NCBI RefSeq assembly: GCF_000471905.2
Contig: NW_006497754.1
Span: forward strand, 4,526,096-4,590,095
Length of the DNA stretch: 64,000 nucleotides
DNA from: Amborella trichopoda
Taxonomy: Eukaryota > Streptophyta > Magnoliopsida > Amborellales > Amborellaceae
Direction of reading: 5' to 3'
Of the stretch, positions 10,751 through 23,740 are shown piece by piece. The notes beneath the pieces were generated by a model. It did no database searches. It was not told the DNA's origin and was given only the letters and a program-made list of their open reading frames with translations. A program made the translations under genes and the position numbers. Every line of letters begins with the position of its first letter. The first letter of the stretch is position 1.

Positions 10751-11141
10751 TTTGGAGCATGTGTACATCTTAGTGAGGCGCACCTAATAAAAATATAAAA
10801 TAAATAATTTGTGAAAAATGAGCAAAATACCCCTGAAATTTTTTAGGGGTATTTTAGTCAATTTATTTCATGTAAAATATATTTATATATACATTTTTGT
10901 TAGATTTGCTTATTTTTTACAAACACATGCTCCAAATTTCAGGATCATTTCGATTTGNNNNNNNNNNNNNNNNNNNNNNNNNNNNNNNNNNNNNNNNNNN
11001 NNNNNNNNNNNNNNNNNNNNNNNNNNNNNNNNNNNNNNNNNNNNNNNNNNNNNNNNNNNNNNNNNNNNNNNNNNNNNNNNNNNNNNNNNNNNNNNNNNNN
11101 NNNNNNNNNNNNNNNNNNNNNNNNNNNNNNNNNNNNNNNNN
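10643..11141. mobile_element. Family C foldback MITE, right arm lost in an N gap
   Basis: The left arm ATCGGAATGACCTGAAATTT (ending at 10753) is the reverse complement, with few changes, of the sequence just before the gap (AAATTTCAGGATCATTTCGA). The centre carries CAAAATACCCCTGAAA, as does the intronic element at 23987-24455. Bases 10958-11141 are N. The right end is not readable. Confidence 0.6.
10958..11141. other. Assembly gap (184 N)
   Basis: A run of N. It begins where the right arm of an inverted repeat begins and is followed by a poly-T run, so it probably reflects failure to assemble a palindrome. Confidence 0.95.
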
Positions 11142-12130
11142 GTTTTTTTTTTTTTGTGCCTGTATGTAATTCGCTCTTTGATTTTTGAAACACTTGCAAA
11201 CATTTCTCTCTTTTGCAGAAAGCAAATGTTGTGATATAAGGTATTTTTGCTAAGTGCTAAGTGTTAAAACCTAGATTGACCAGGTGAACTGGCCATCTAA
11301 GAAATCAGTCCCCATTGGTGAATCGCTAATCTGAATTAGTGATCCAAGTGATTCTCTTAGATGAGAATCACTCACTAAAAAGAAAAAGAAAAAAAGAATA
11401 CAAAATTGTAACTAGGCGATCTAGGCCCAATTTCTTGGCAGAACATGCCGGTGTCCTCGAGGAACTAGTCATTTCTATGGAACCGGCCCTATTCTTAGTT
11501 CCAACTAGGAACCAAGTCAGTTCCCATTGATCCCCCGATTTGGATCAGGTAGTCTACCTATACTAGTCTTTGTGGATTCAAGATTCAAAAAAAAAAAAAA
11601 AAAAAAAAAAAGAAAGGAAAAAGGAAACTTCTCTTCTCTTCGTAGACTCTGGCGAGAATAGTGTCCGCACCATAACGACTATGATTAGCAAAAAAAATCA
11701 TACCACGAATTTGATTTTGAGCCTTAAAGCGCCAATATGAACATTTTCTCTCTCTACAACTTACTAAAATTTGTATAACATTAACCATTGCATTAATAAT
11801 GACACCATTGCTAACTTAGAAAGAAGAGGTGGCGTCTTAATCCCAAATTTTACAAGCTTTGTGTAATTAAAACTTAATTTAGACATTTCCCTCTCTAAAA
11901 ATCAAGCCTACGTTGTTAAGACATAAGAGTATTTTTTTTTCTCTAGAGCCCCCAAAGCCAAGCAAAACATAGGGCACGTGCCCCCTATATATTAATGAAG
12001 AATTAACCAACACACATTTTCATAATAAAGGGGGAACATGGAGTCTATGTATTTTAAGCACTTCAACAAGAAAGATTAAGTGTCATTAGATTTGTAAAAC
12101 CCACTTAATGAATTTTCTGTCTCTAAAAAT
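11142..12130. other. Intergenic DNA with a 26-bp poly-A run
   Basis: It holds a poly-T run after the gap, a stretch at 11270-11580 with an internal inverted AGTGATTCTCTTAGATGAG region, and a run of As at 11586-11611. The poly-A could be the tail of an old retroelement, but I recognise no body. I see nothing coding here. Confidence 0.5.
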
Positions 12131-12360
12131 TATATTGAGCGTCAGGACCGGCGATGGGCTGGTCAATATGGCCCGGCCCTATGTCACGAAGCGTGGCCCA
12201 AGGGTCGGGATAGGTTTCAGTTAGGTTAGATCCTGCCAATTTTTTTTTGTAGCCCGGCTCGGCCCTGTGAGACAAGGCCAGCTTGGGGCCAAATCTTGGC
12301 GGTTTGCCTCGACCGGGCCGGCCCGATTCTGCCCTTATCGAGCGCTTCGATATGTAAGGG
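12131..12360. mobile_element. GC-rich insertion with candidate 8-bp duplication
   Basis: An abrupt GC-rich island with many GGCCC/GGGCC boxes in AT-rich DNA. It is flanked by ATTGAGCG (about 12132-12139) and ATCGAGCG (about 12337-12344), a 7/8 match that could be a hAT-type target-site duplication. The inverted ends are weak. Such GGCCC-rich blocks are common in plant hAT-derived MITEs; the class is inferred. Confidence 0.4.
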
Positions 12361-12540
12361 TATTAAGTATTTAATTGTGAAAGGTTAGTGTTTGTTAAGT
12401 GCATTTTTTCTCTCTAGGTCCTTGAAAGGAGGAACTAAATATTACAAGGTGTCATAGCTCATGTCTTAATTTGGTGATACAAAAAAAGGCCTTTCCATTA
12501 AAACCCGACGCCATTGAAAAAAAATCCCTGCACAGTGGGC

Positions 12541-14579
12541 GCGATTGCTCTTCTATTTCCCGCGATATCTTCGTTTTTGTGGTTTTACTCCATGAGCTGT
12601 GATCAAATTCTAGGGTTTTTTCTGGAGTGATGCGATATTCATTGCAGGTGATTACTAATAATGCTGAAATTTGTCATCTTTTTATGTCTTCCTCTCTCTA
12701 AATTTGTGATCTTGTCTTCCTCTCTCTAAATTCTCTCTACTTTATAGTTCCATATTTAAGACTATGTGTGCATGCGTTATCTGATTCCTAGGGTTTTATT
12801 TCTGTGTTACTTGATTTCTTTGTTTTTGCTTGTTACGCCGTTAATTTTATCTGTGATCTCTTCCTCACGCTTATCTCTGTGTTAAGTTTGATCTTGGAAT
12901 TGGTTTTGTAATATGGAATAGGGTTAACATTTTGAAGATGATGCAACCTGAGTTCTGTTAAATTTTAGCATGGTCTTAAATGTGAACTCAAAACTCGGGT
13001 TTGAGTTCATGCGGATGAATTTTTATCTGGAAACGCAGGAAAAAAACGATTTTTAAGTTAGATGGATTTGGGGAATATTGGAATACCTTGAATTACTCTG
13101 TTTTACTTAAGGGGTCTTTGGATTTAGTTTGAACTTGAAGAGTTTTCTGGAGGGAATTTTGTACAGATATGGATATATTTTTAAAGTAATTGTTTTCTGA
13201 TAAATCCTATTTCAGTTCAATGGATTCCATTTGTGCTTTAACTTAATACAAATTTCTGTATTTTTATTGGTCCTTGGATAATAAAACATGTTTGTAGTTT
13301 TTTCCCGTGATAAAAAGCAACCATATCTGAGTTAGATGTTGTGTTGTATATTATGCATGCATGTGCATGAATTAAGTCTTTATCTTTGATGATCATCTAT
13401 GGACTTTGTATAACTTACAGCTATATGCATTTTCTTGTAGTCTGTATTAGATTCAAGATTTGTCAAGTTGCTGGAGCCACTTTCCTGGTGCATCATAGAA
13501 TCAAAATTAGAATAGGGTCAGAATTCCTAAATCTATAGATTAGAATGGAAAAAGTAAATTGAGGCCCGGAGAATGAAGATTTTATGGTGTATTGTTATTA
13601 TTATTATTATTAGTTATTTATTTTTTATTTTTTATTTTTTATTTGTTATTGCAGGGTGGGGGTTTGGTTGGATTTTGAAGTAATCTTTGTAATAAAATGG
13701 TAATTCTTGAAAACTGGGTGTGTTCGAAAGGTGGGTTCATGATGTTTGTCTCATTTGAAGTTGGAGCACTTTTTGAAGTTGGAGCACTATTTACAGCTTC
13801 ATCAATTTTCAGCAATTCTATTTCCCTTTTTTCAAAACAAGAAAACTAGAATCACCAAAAATAGATGAAGACATCTTATTCCCACTTAGAAGGGAATATG
13901 TTGCTAAAAGAATATAGGTTATTGTTGTACTCAGACGCTGTTTAAAAATTGGCTAAGGTATGTATGTTCGGAAACAATGTGACTTTTGTTTAGGACACAA
14001 CAACTTTTTGGATTATACAATGTTGTTTTAAAATCTTTTCTGTTGCTAATGTTGGGACACACCTTTTCTGATACACGAAACCTTTTCTTTGATGGAATTG
14101 TTATTCTATTTATAGATAAGATTTGTAGAAACAAGATGGCTTTCACTGTGGGAGTTTTTTGTAGGTGATGTTTGATTCATTACTTAAGAAGTGCTTGCGC
14201 CGTAACTTCCATAATAATTTACCGTTTTGTTTTTTTGGCAGTGTTTTTTCTTATATGTCATACCAATGTTTTAAATGCTAGATTTTGTTTAAGTTTCCAC
14301 AAATTTTGAGGATGGTATTCTAATTGACTGGGTTGGTTGTTTAGCACCTTAATACATGTGTGATAGTCATTTTCTTGTTTTTTAACTTTCTCTAGATTAA
14401 TTTTTATTAGCTGCTATATTGGTTTCTTTTCACTGGTTTTTGAATTTCCAAATGATCACTGTACTCACTTTTTTTTGTTTTGCAGTAAGTGGGGATTGTA
14501 GTTCAGTAGCTATGCATGGTACACTTTTGATGCATTTGCATCTTTTTGTACAACATTCTTCAAAGACCATACGAAGGCC
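12541..14579 (+). other. 5' UTR: non-coding exon 1, 1.84-kb leader intron, start of exon 2
   Basis: A non-coding exon ends ATTGCAG at 12647, followed by a GTGATT donor. The intron runs 12648-14485, is T-rich, and ends TTTTGTTTTGCAG. Exon 2 begins at 14486 and has 94 nt of leader before the ATG. The transcription start is a guess; a TAGGGTTTT element (reverse telo-box-like) lies at about 12611. Long leader introns are common in plant housekeeping genes. Confidence 0.6.
12556..12564 (+). promoter_or_regulatory. E2F-type site near the start of the Ada3-like gene
   Basis: TTTCCCGCG matches the E2F consensus TTTCCCGC. It lies about 90 bp upstream of the first splice donor, in the likely promoter or 5' UTR. 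Another GC-rich patch, GTGGGCGCGATTGC, is just upstream. Cell-cycle control is only a suggestion. Confidence 0.45.
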
Positions 14580-17500
14580 ATGACCATGTCAACTGGTGCA
14601 CGGTTGGAGCTCTCTTCTGCAAGCCCTGATGGTCATACATATGGTTCAAGCTACCCAAGTGGCCATCGTGGGTGCTATGCAGCAGGCTCTTTGGAGAGAT
14701 CGAGCAGCTTTCGTGACGGGATGGAGAATAGAACTCTCACTCCTCTTTCAAATGCATCTCGAAACCATGCATCATCGCATGGAGATGCAATGAGCTTCTC
14801 ACTAGTGGACCCACTTTCAATGGGTGACCTCAAGTTTGCACGACCTGGGGAACTTCGTAAGGTGATCAGCATGGCACTTGGCGTTACTTCTGAAGACCCT
14901 TCTTTAGGGACTGTTCAAGCAAAATCTCTCCCCCCTCTAGCCCTTGATGAACTCAAACGTGTTAAAGCCGGTATCCATGAAAACTTCGTTCGGGCGAGGT
15001 ACTTTCTCAGGGGAAGTGTAATATGAAAGGATGGATATAGAGAGAATTTGACCATGACATGTTCCAATGGTGGGGCCCAGTCCCTCCATCACCACTTCAT
15101 CATTTCATTGGATGGTGGTGATCCACTGGACTATGTTTTTTTCATTCACTCACTTTGTTAAACTACTTCTGTTTTCATTTTTCTCTCTTGAAATGTACGT
15201 TTTGAAAATGCTTTTATGCATCATGGGTGTGCATGCATTTTTTATATGCGGGCCTAGGGCTTTTTCTCTGGCACCTGCTGCAAAGATTTGTTTCCATGTC
15301 TGCATGGGATTTCATAGCATATGTATAGCCTCATGGTTTGTCTAATGTGGCCAATATTAGCATCCCTGCTTCTGAGGCTTCAGTTAGATTCATCTCATGA
15401 GATCTATGTATCTCAATCAGGGAGCGGGTGAAAAATTTGAATGAAGCCACATCCAAATTGGAAAAGTATGGACAAGCGACTATTCCAAGAAAACGAGGGA
15501 GGATTGATGTCTCTCCAAGCGAACGTGTGAATGCCTTATCTGTAGCAGGGGGTAGCATAGTCAAAATGGCATCTCAGAGTCAGCTGACCTCAAATGCATC
15601 AGAGGATAGGAGTAAGAGTGCTGTTCCTAATAGACGCATGCGAGCATCAGCAGTGGACTTACAGGTTCATATATATTCGTTGGTTTAGGTGTTCATTTTA
15701 GTCATTATCTTTTAGTTTATTGATTTGTCCCTTTCTTTGGCAAGAACTTGTCCTTTTTCCTTCCATATAGCATTATTTGAGGTGGTTTTTTCTGCATTCT
15801 CTAACTTCTTTTATTATAATTGGAGCATTGGTGGTTTGCATCCTTATCAAATCAAATAATGAATGGTTACCACTGCTATGCATGAGTGATTTATAGGATG
15901 ACCACATGAAGGGACAATACCGCCTGTTTAGGTTTTGAGTTTTCAACTAGTAGTTTAGATAAGAACAGCTTTGAACTGGTACTACATCTCAATCCTTAGC
16001 TGTCCACTTTTGCAATTCAAATGTATCTTCCTGTTGGCTGATTCTTTCCTCTTCTGCTTGGTTCACTTTTATGTCTTGCACTTTTTATCTCTTTCATGTT
16101 CTTCTTAGTAAGCAGTGAATGCATTTCTTTTCTTTCTTTTTTCTCTTTTGGCAGGTCAACGGGTGCATTTTATTAATAGAAAACGCGTAGAAGGGATCTT
16201 TTATTTGAGGAAAAATGCTGAGGCAGATCTCCATATTTAGCTAGCAAAATAACATTCATCTTCATCACTTTCTTCTTTTCTGGCAATACTGTGCACCTTA
16301 GATTTTAGTCATGGAGTTATATTCATTATTTTGGTAAAGTATGTGTTTCTAAGCTCTGGTTCATTGTAGGTGGATACACGGGATCATGGTACAGCTAGAC
16401 CATCCGGGGCCTCAGAGAGGGACAGAGACCTCTTTAGGCTTGGAAATGGGGGTCTGATTCAGTCTGAAGATAATAGTAGGCCATTAGCATCTGGTGGGGA
16501 TGGCTGGGAAAAAAAGAAGTTGCGTAAGAAGCGCTCTGGAATGAAGATAGATGGTTCCGGAAGTACAGGTGTGAGTGTCAACAAAGTGCTGGATGGTGAT
16601 CGAGAACTCAAACGAGGGATACAGCCTAGACTTGGTGGTGATTCTCGGTCAAGATTGAGCAATGGCCATGGTTTTAGGTGTGTGGAACGGCTTGCCACAT
16701 TGTTCTTTTATTCGCCTCTGTGTTTTGCCCTTCCTTAAGCCAGCATAGGCTCAGTATGTGAAAAGAAAAAAAAAAAAACACCAAAATATCTGTATTCTTA
16801 TGCACATGCACACATGCATGTGTCATGTATGGTTTTATTGCGATATGGGTGTTTTATCCTTTTATTTCACATGCTTCATTTTTATTGCTGATACATGTTC
16901 TTATATTTGATTAAACTTATTGTTGACCTTCACTTTTGTAGGTCTGGGCTTTCTGGAATTGTAGGAGCCAGCAAGTCGGATGCTAACTTACCTCAAGGTA
17001 GTTCCAGTTTTCGTGCCTTGCAAAGGAGTGAACATGACAGTGGTTCCATTTCAAATGATAGAAAGGATCATTTTATCGGGTTGGACAAAGAAAGAGTAAC
17101 TCCCAAGAGCATCACCAAGTAAATACAGAGCCCCTAATGTTTTCCATTAACATCTTTTTGGCCTTAGCCTGTCAAATGTTACCATCAGGGAGAGGGAGAT
17201 TTCATTTCAGAGATCCTGCTTCATTGTTTTTCCACAAAGATTTACTGTCCCATTCTTTATATGCTAAGCTCTAAGTTTTAGGATTATCCTGTTGGCTATT
17301 GTGGCTATAGTGACCGCTATTACAATTTCTTTTATCTAGGCCTACAATCCGTGAAGATAATAGCGCAGCGAGTCCTACATCAATGGCAAAAGGAAATACC
17401 ACTCGAGGGCCGAGATCTAGTCCGGCTACATTGGTCAAGTCATCCTCTAGTGTTCCTCGTGCGGTTGGAAATTCTGAGGGATGGGAAAATCCCTCCACAA

Positions 17501-20500
17501 GTAAAGTTCAGCCAGTTAGTGGGGTTGGTAACCGCAAGCGCCCCATGTCTGGAAGTTCATCATCCCCTCCTGTGGCTAAATGGGGAGGCCAACGACCCCC
17601 AAAGATGGCTCGAGTTGCAAGGACAAATTTAGTCCCACCTGTTTCTAACCGTGAAGCTCCTACTTCTTCTGAAGGCTTTGCAAGTACAGATGCTGGTTCC
17701 AAATTGACTAGCACCGATGGTGGTTTGGGGCCGTCTAGGCGTTTGTCCAAAAATACACAGCAGGTTAAATTAATCGGAGATAGTCTATCTTCCGCTGGTT
17801 TGTCAGAAAGTGAAGAATCTGGAGCTGTTGAAACTAAGCCAAAGGAGAAGGGCAGGAGAAAGAGTGCAATAGATGAGAATGTTGGTCAAATTGTTCCCAA
17901 GGTTTCGACCGTTCTGCTGCCTTCAAGAAAGAACAAAGTGTTTGCTGAAGAAAGTCTGGGAGATGGGGTCAGGAGACAAGGTCGTTCTGGGAGAGGTTCT
18001 TATCTGAGGGCTGGCATGTCTCCAACAATGGAAAAAGATGATGCTGTTAATGCAAAGCAGCTCAGAAGTGTCCGGCAGAATAGTGATAAGATTGAGAGGT
18101 GGGATGATTTATCTTGACTGTTGCTCATTTAACCTTGCTAGTTATTGGGAAAGTAGTCTATGATCGTATGGACTTTGGTCTTAACATAGTTCAGTGGGTT
18201 ATCATCATCTGCTAGAGTGATGGAGAAAGATTTGGACCTGCCAGAACAATATCTGATCCCAATGTGGTGTTCCTTTCTCTCGTCATCACCATCCACTTAT
18301 GTGGATTGTGATAACCTGATGAACTATTGTTATTACATTGTCCATTGGATTGTTGTATATTTTCTTGTAGTTTAACCATAATGATCCCTTTGTATTGGTC
18401 ACTCATTATTTTATTTTATTTTATTTTATTTTGTTGACGCAGTAAGGTTGGCCGTCCACCAAATAAAAGGTCATCGGACCGAAAGGCATTTACTCGGCCT
18501 AGGCATGGCATAAGCAATGGATTGTCAGAGGTTGCAGGTAATTTGGCCTCTGTGTTAATTTGTAAAAATCTTTCTTTTTGTTACCTCATATTCATTTTAC
18601 CTCATTAGTGGTGTTATTTCGAGACTTGGGCTAATATACTCCTTGTTCTTCAGTTGAGTCATATGATGACCATGAAGAGTTATTGGCTGCTGCAAGTGCT
18701 GCTTTGAGTGACAGCTGTAGGCATTACACAACCTGCCTTAGTAAATATATGGTTACGAGTTCTTCATGCTCTCTCTCAAATTTTGTCTTTTCTACTATAA
18801 GTAAATCCCTCTTTGTTGTTATCACAGGTCAGGCTTGTTCTGGCTTATTTTGGAAGCATATGGAACCGATATTTGCTTTTGTTTCTGCGGAAGACATTAC
18901 CTTTTTGAAGCAACAGGTAATGAGCAACATGTAACTTTATGTATATCTGGGAGTTTATTCTGGCGTACATATGATCCTATTATCTATTTCATGAGAGACT
19001 ACTTTATTAACCATATATAGTTATTCAGAAACTTGGTTCGGGTATGTGACCCGTTCCAGCCTACTAGGCATACCAGCTTCAGGTATTGGTACAGTACTGT
19101 TTCAGAGATCATTGCTAAAATATTTGTACTAATACCTATAAAATGCATACCAATCTGCAGTAGTAACGTGACCCAAAATATGTAGAAGTGTCCAATCTGT
19201 ACATTGGAACCCATTCTAACAAAATTAAAAAATGTACCCTGATATTATTAGGTATGTGTTATGTGCATTATCTTAAGATGGAGAGAGTTTACTTTTTCCT
19301 TTATAATGATGAAATTTGACTTTATTGTTGCATAATATGCATTTTAAATTACTTGCAAATTTATAGATCTACGGTTGTGTGTAACTATATATTGATTCAT
19401 AAATGTGATTTTATACTGCGGCTGTATTGAAAATTGAACTGTAAGACAAATTGTGCCAATTTTCTATGGAATAAATGGCACCTTATTAATAAATGTTATC
19501 ATTTCTAAGTAGGTGACTTTAAGTTTTTTTCTTTTTCTTTTTTAAAAATAAAAAATAAAAAAAATATAGTAACACTAAAAACACTAACTGGATAGTGATT
19601 CCTACACTCATTTCTGGAAGTTGTACCATTGCACATCCACATAGGACATACTTGAAGAACTTTTTGGACCATTGCATGTCAGAACTAATACCTACTGCCG
19701 GTATCAGTACTAGGCAATGAGATATTCGCTCATTCATTGCTGATCTTGTTTGTCCATGGAAACAGATTCAGATGGCTGATGCTTCCAATGCAAATATTTC
19801 TCCGTTCGATGCTGATCAGAATCCAAAGGTATTGTGAGCATTTTTTTACTTGTCGCCACATATGTATCCATGTTATCAAGAAGCTATTTTTCACAAGTCT
19901 TGTATCCAATGTTTCATATATTTGGCACAGGCTCTTATGATGTAGCTTTGTTTTGTAATAACATTGTTTTAACAACACACCCCTTTTTCATGTAATTTTT
20001 CTAAAAAAGAAACATTGTTTTAACAAGATTTATATCCCTATTTAGGTAAATCTAGTCCTGTATCTGTACTGGTAAGGGCACTGGTCATACTAGTACCAGT
20101 TTATCTTTTAGCCCAGTTAGTTGTGGTGGGGGGAAACAATAATGAGCGATGTAGATAGCTCGAGCAGCTTGACCTGAACTGATAAACTGGAAGTATCTGA
20201 CCAGTCCACAGCAAACTGGCTACTTCTCTTCCTTTTCTTCTCCTTTTTTATTCAAAGAAGAATTGTAGCTCATATTCAGCTTAAACTGTTTCAACTATTT
20301 CTACCTGTTCATTATTTTCTGATTTGGATCTGTAAATGTGAAAGAGATACTTGCCAATATTTTCCCTTTTTCTAGAAAAAATTTATTTTATTGCTTTCAG
20401 GTGTCTACTTTGGACACCTGTTTCATCTACACAATGGCTAACTGCCCTTAATAAGTATATAACTGTATATGAATACCCCTGGCACCCACTCCTCACACTA

Positions 20501-20626
20501 GTGGAACCAACTGTGCACCTTCCCTATAAGGAGGGAGGGAGAGAATGTGGGCCCTTTCTTGTCTGCTGCCTTCTCCTTACACGGAGTGGGCCAGGTGAAC
20601 AGTTGGGGCTCCCTTGTGTTGGTTGG

Positions 20627-20667
<41 letters not shown>

Positions 20668-23600
20668 TACACACACACACGTGCGACACACACTTGCACG
20701 GTGAGGCAGAACTGTCACTGCTGTGCCTCTGCAGGGAGACACTGCTCTTGCTTCCTTGTGTTTATCCTTGGAGTGGTGGCCAGGTTGCTCAGGCCTGTGC
20801 CCATATTTCTCTTGGTTGTTGTAGGTAAAGCCATTATATCTGCCTCTCTCTGTCGATCGTCCATGTAGGACTGTGTGGCCAGCAGGCAGGGCTTGCCCTC
20901 CTTCCAACTCTCCTTTCTCCAGTCATGGGCATGTGCACAAAGTCAGTACAAAAATTGACTCCACTGACAGAAGTGGTGGTGCTGGATTTCTTGTCCGTGT
21001 TTGAAAAATGTAGTGGCAGTTTAATTTGTGCTAGAGAGAACCCAAAAAAATAATAATTGAAAAGTAGAAAAAATTATTGTTAAATTGAAAATTATCAGGG
21101 GACTAGAAAGGAATTATCATCATCATCGACTACAGGAAACTCTAAATGTCACCCTGAATCAGAATTTCGGTCTGTTGGTTATTTTAGACAAGATTAAGCA
21201 GTTGTTCTTCCTATCCTGGGTAATGTGGTCAAGTCACTGTTAGAAAAACCGGGTGATCTAACCGCTAACCACCTGGTTAGATCTGTTGGCTAGTTCCGGT
21301 TTTGATGATCGACCGGTATTTACCAAAAACAAATTTCAAAAAAATGTATATAAATTCCCAAAAATAAGGAATTTGGTTTGTAATGTATTTTTTTAATATT
21401 CTTTACATTATGGTAAAGATTAAAATTTGTTTTGGGCATTAATACTCACTTTTATATTTTCCCATCCTTTTCAGAAAATTTTAAAAATACCCTAAGCACA
21501 AATTGATTCGTTAAAATCCATTTTTTTCATTAATTTTTAACTTCATTGGAATGTGTTTTGTTTTAATCAATCTTTATATACTTTTTATATTTTAGTATAT
21601 AGTTTTTTGCGTCTTTTTTATTTTTTTCAACACTTTTTTGACCACTTGGGATTTGCCTGGTTAGAACGGTTGAATCGGCCGGTTTACCAGTTAGGCCGGT
21701 TAAACCGCTTCTTGGCCCATGTCCGGATAACCTTTCCGGTTTGATTTTGCCAACACTGAGTCAAGTAACTTGATTGGTCTGTCCATTTCGGATTGACTTC
21801 AATAGTGTGTTTTGCATTGGAGGCGCTTGATTATAGGCATATATATGCATAAGGCTCTATGTTTATAACTTAATGGTAGAGGTATTTTCTGGGTAAAAGA
21901 TACCATTGGTTGTGGTCTTGACACACAGATGGCTTCTAGTGTGGACCACTCGTTATTTTTAAGTTTATTTTTTACTTACTTTTGTGTGCATTTTTTTCTT
22001 GATCATTTATTTTATTAGACCTGTGAACTGCTCCATTTCTGATTTCAGGATGCTAAGGCACTCGATGTGAAGCAGTTATCTCTGGCCCTTGTTTCTGGAG
22101 ACATTTGTAGTGCTCTTCCAAATGAAAATGCGATGGTTGATGAATGTGGCCAGGATGTGCCCTCTAAGAATGAAACCATAGACACGGATGCTTATTCAGG
22201 GAATTTGGATAATGGGGAATGGCACAACACTGTCATCCCACTTTCTCAAAGGCTTCTTTCAGCTCTAATTGTAGAAGACAACATTGAAGAACACTATAGA
22301 TCTAGTAGAATAGAAGACGAATCCTTAAGTTATATGAACAATTGTTTTTTATCTGATACAAGTAATAAGTATACTGAGAGTGAGTTCAAAAATATTAACG
22401 GTTTAGAGTCTGGCATACTTCCTTTGACAGAATCAAGCAACTGCAATGGTCTGAGTTTACGAAGTTCTTTAAATGGTGAAAGATCTGCTTCCAATGGTTA
22501 TATAGCTCCCAATATTTGGAAATACAATGATGAACTGGTTGATCGGAATGGCCTACATTCAGATTTTGAGAATGTTGCAGATGTTGGCCAGAGTCCAAAT
22601 GTATCACAGTCTACAGAAGTTGACTATCATCAGATGTCCTTGGATGGGAAGATTCTACTGGAGCTTCACAGTATTGGACTTTTCCCCGAGGTGGTGGTAG
22701 GTTTTCTTTCCTTTATATGAAATTGTCTTACTTATGATTACCTTAGTTTTGTGAAGTATCTGATGCGGATCTTTATGTATTTTTTGGATGAAAGCTATCA
22801 TTGATGTTCTCATGTGTAGTTGCAAATTCCCTCTGTAAGAATATGTCTTGATGCACCTTATATGACTTACAAGACATTTACTGCTTTTTTTTTTGGTTCT
22901 TTGATAGGAGTAATTTCACTCTCAGTTTATGGTCCATCTTCTCTTGATTTTGGTTTTGCTTTCAATCTGTTTATCAAAGTGGCACTTGCTGCAGTTTTCC
23001 TCTGTATCCTTCCTTTTTTACTTTCTTGGAATACTGTGTACCATATGTGCACTTTAAGTTTTTCATTGTTTGTTAAAATGTACTTCATAAAAGAGAGAAT
23101 TTCATAACACAATGAAACAAAAGACATTCATGGTGAACCATTAGAAAAGGGGAAATAAAGAAAAGAAAAGAGAGAGGTGTGTGTAGAGGGGAGGGGGCAC
23201 TACTGGTGGACCAAAAATCTCAAAAAGTTAGGAAGGTGATTAAATTAGTTGGAATTTTTTGTGTTACGAGAGTGCAGATTTTACGGCCATGGCCGTGGTT
23301 CCAGGTTTTAGATTTGTTACTTTTTTATTTTTAGCAAAAGTTTTCAGTTTTATATGGTTGTATTTTTGTTTTGTTTCAGCCTGACCTAGCACATAGAGAA
23401 TATGAAATCAATGAAGACATTGCTAAATGTAAGGAGGAGCTCCGTGAACAGGTATTTTTTGGTCACCTAGTCTTTTTGTAGCATATCCTTCTGGTCACTG
23501 AACATTGATAATCAAAGAGGAAGAAATTATTATATGATGGGAATCCCAGATCCAACATTTTAAAGTGTATTCCAACAATCAGTGCATTAAAATAAGAGAT

Positions 23601-23693
23601 GGACATACTATTGCAAACTCATAGTGAGGATGAAAATCTGTGGGGATGGCTGTTCATTGTTACTAAGTAATTTGTTTTGTAGACCAGAATTTG

Positions 23694-23740
<47 letters not shown>

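Noticed and set aside
10818-11234. Long frames across the first N gap
   Set aside because: They are open only because N cannot form stop codons.
20524-20907. 127-codon minus-strand and other frames across the (CT)n(CA)n run
   Set aside because: The frames are made open by the dinucleotide repeat and lie in an intron.
22820-23107. 95-codon hydrophobic frame in intron 10
   Set aside because: T-rich intron sequence yields Phe/Leu-rich frames; the exons on both sides splice in phase without it.
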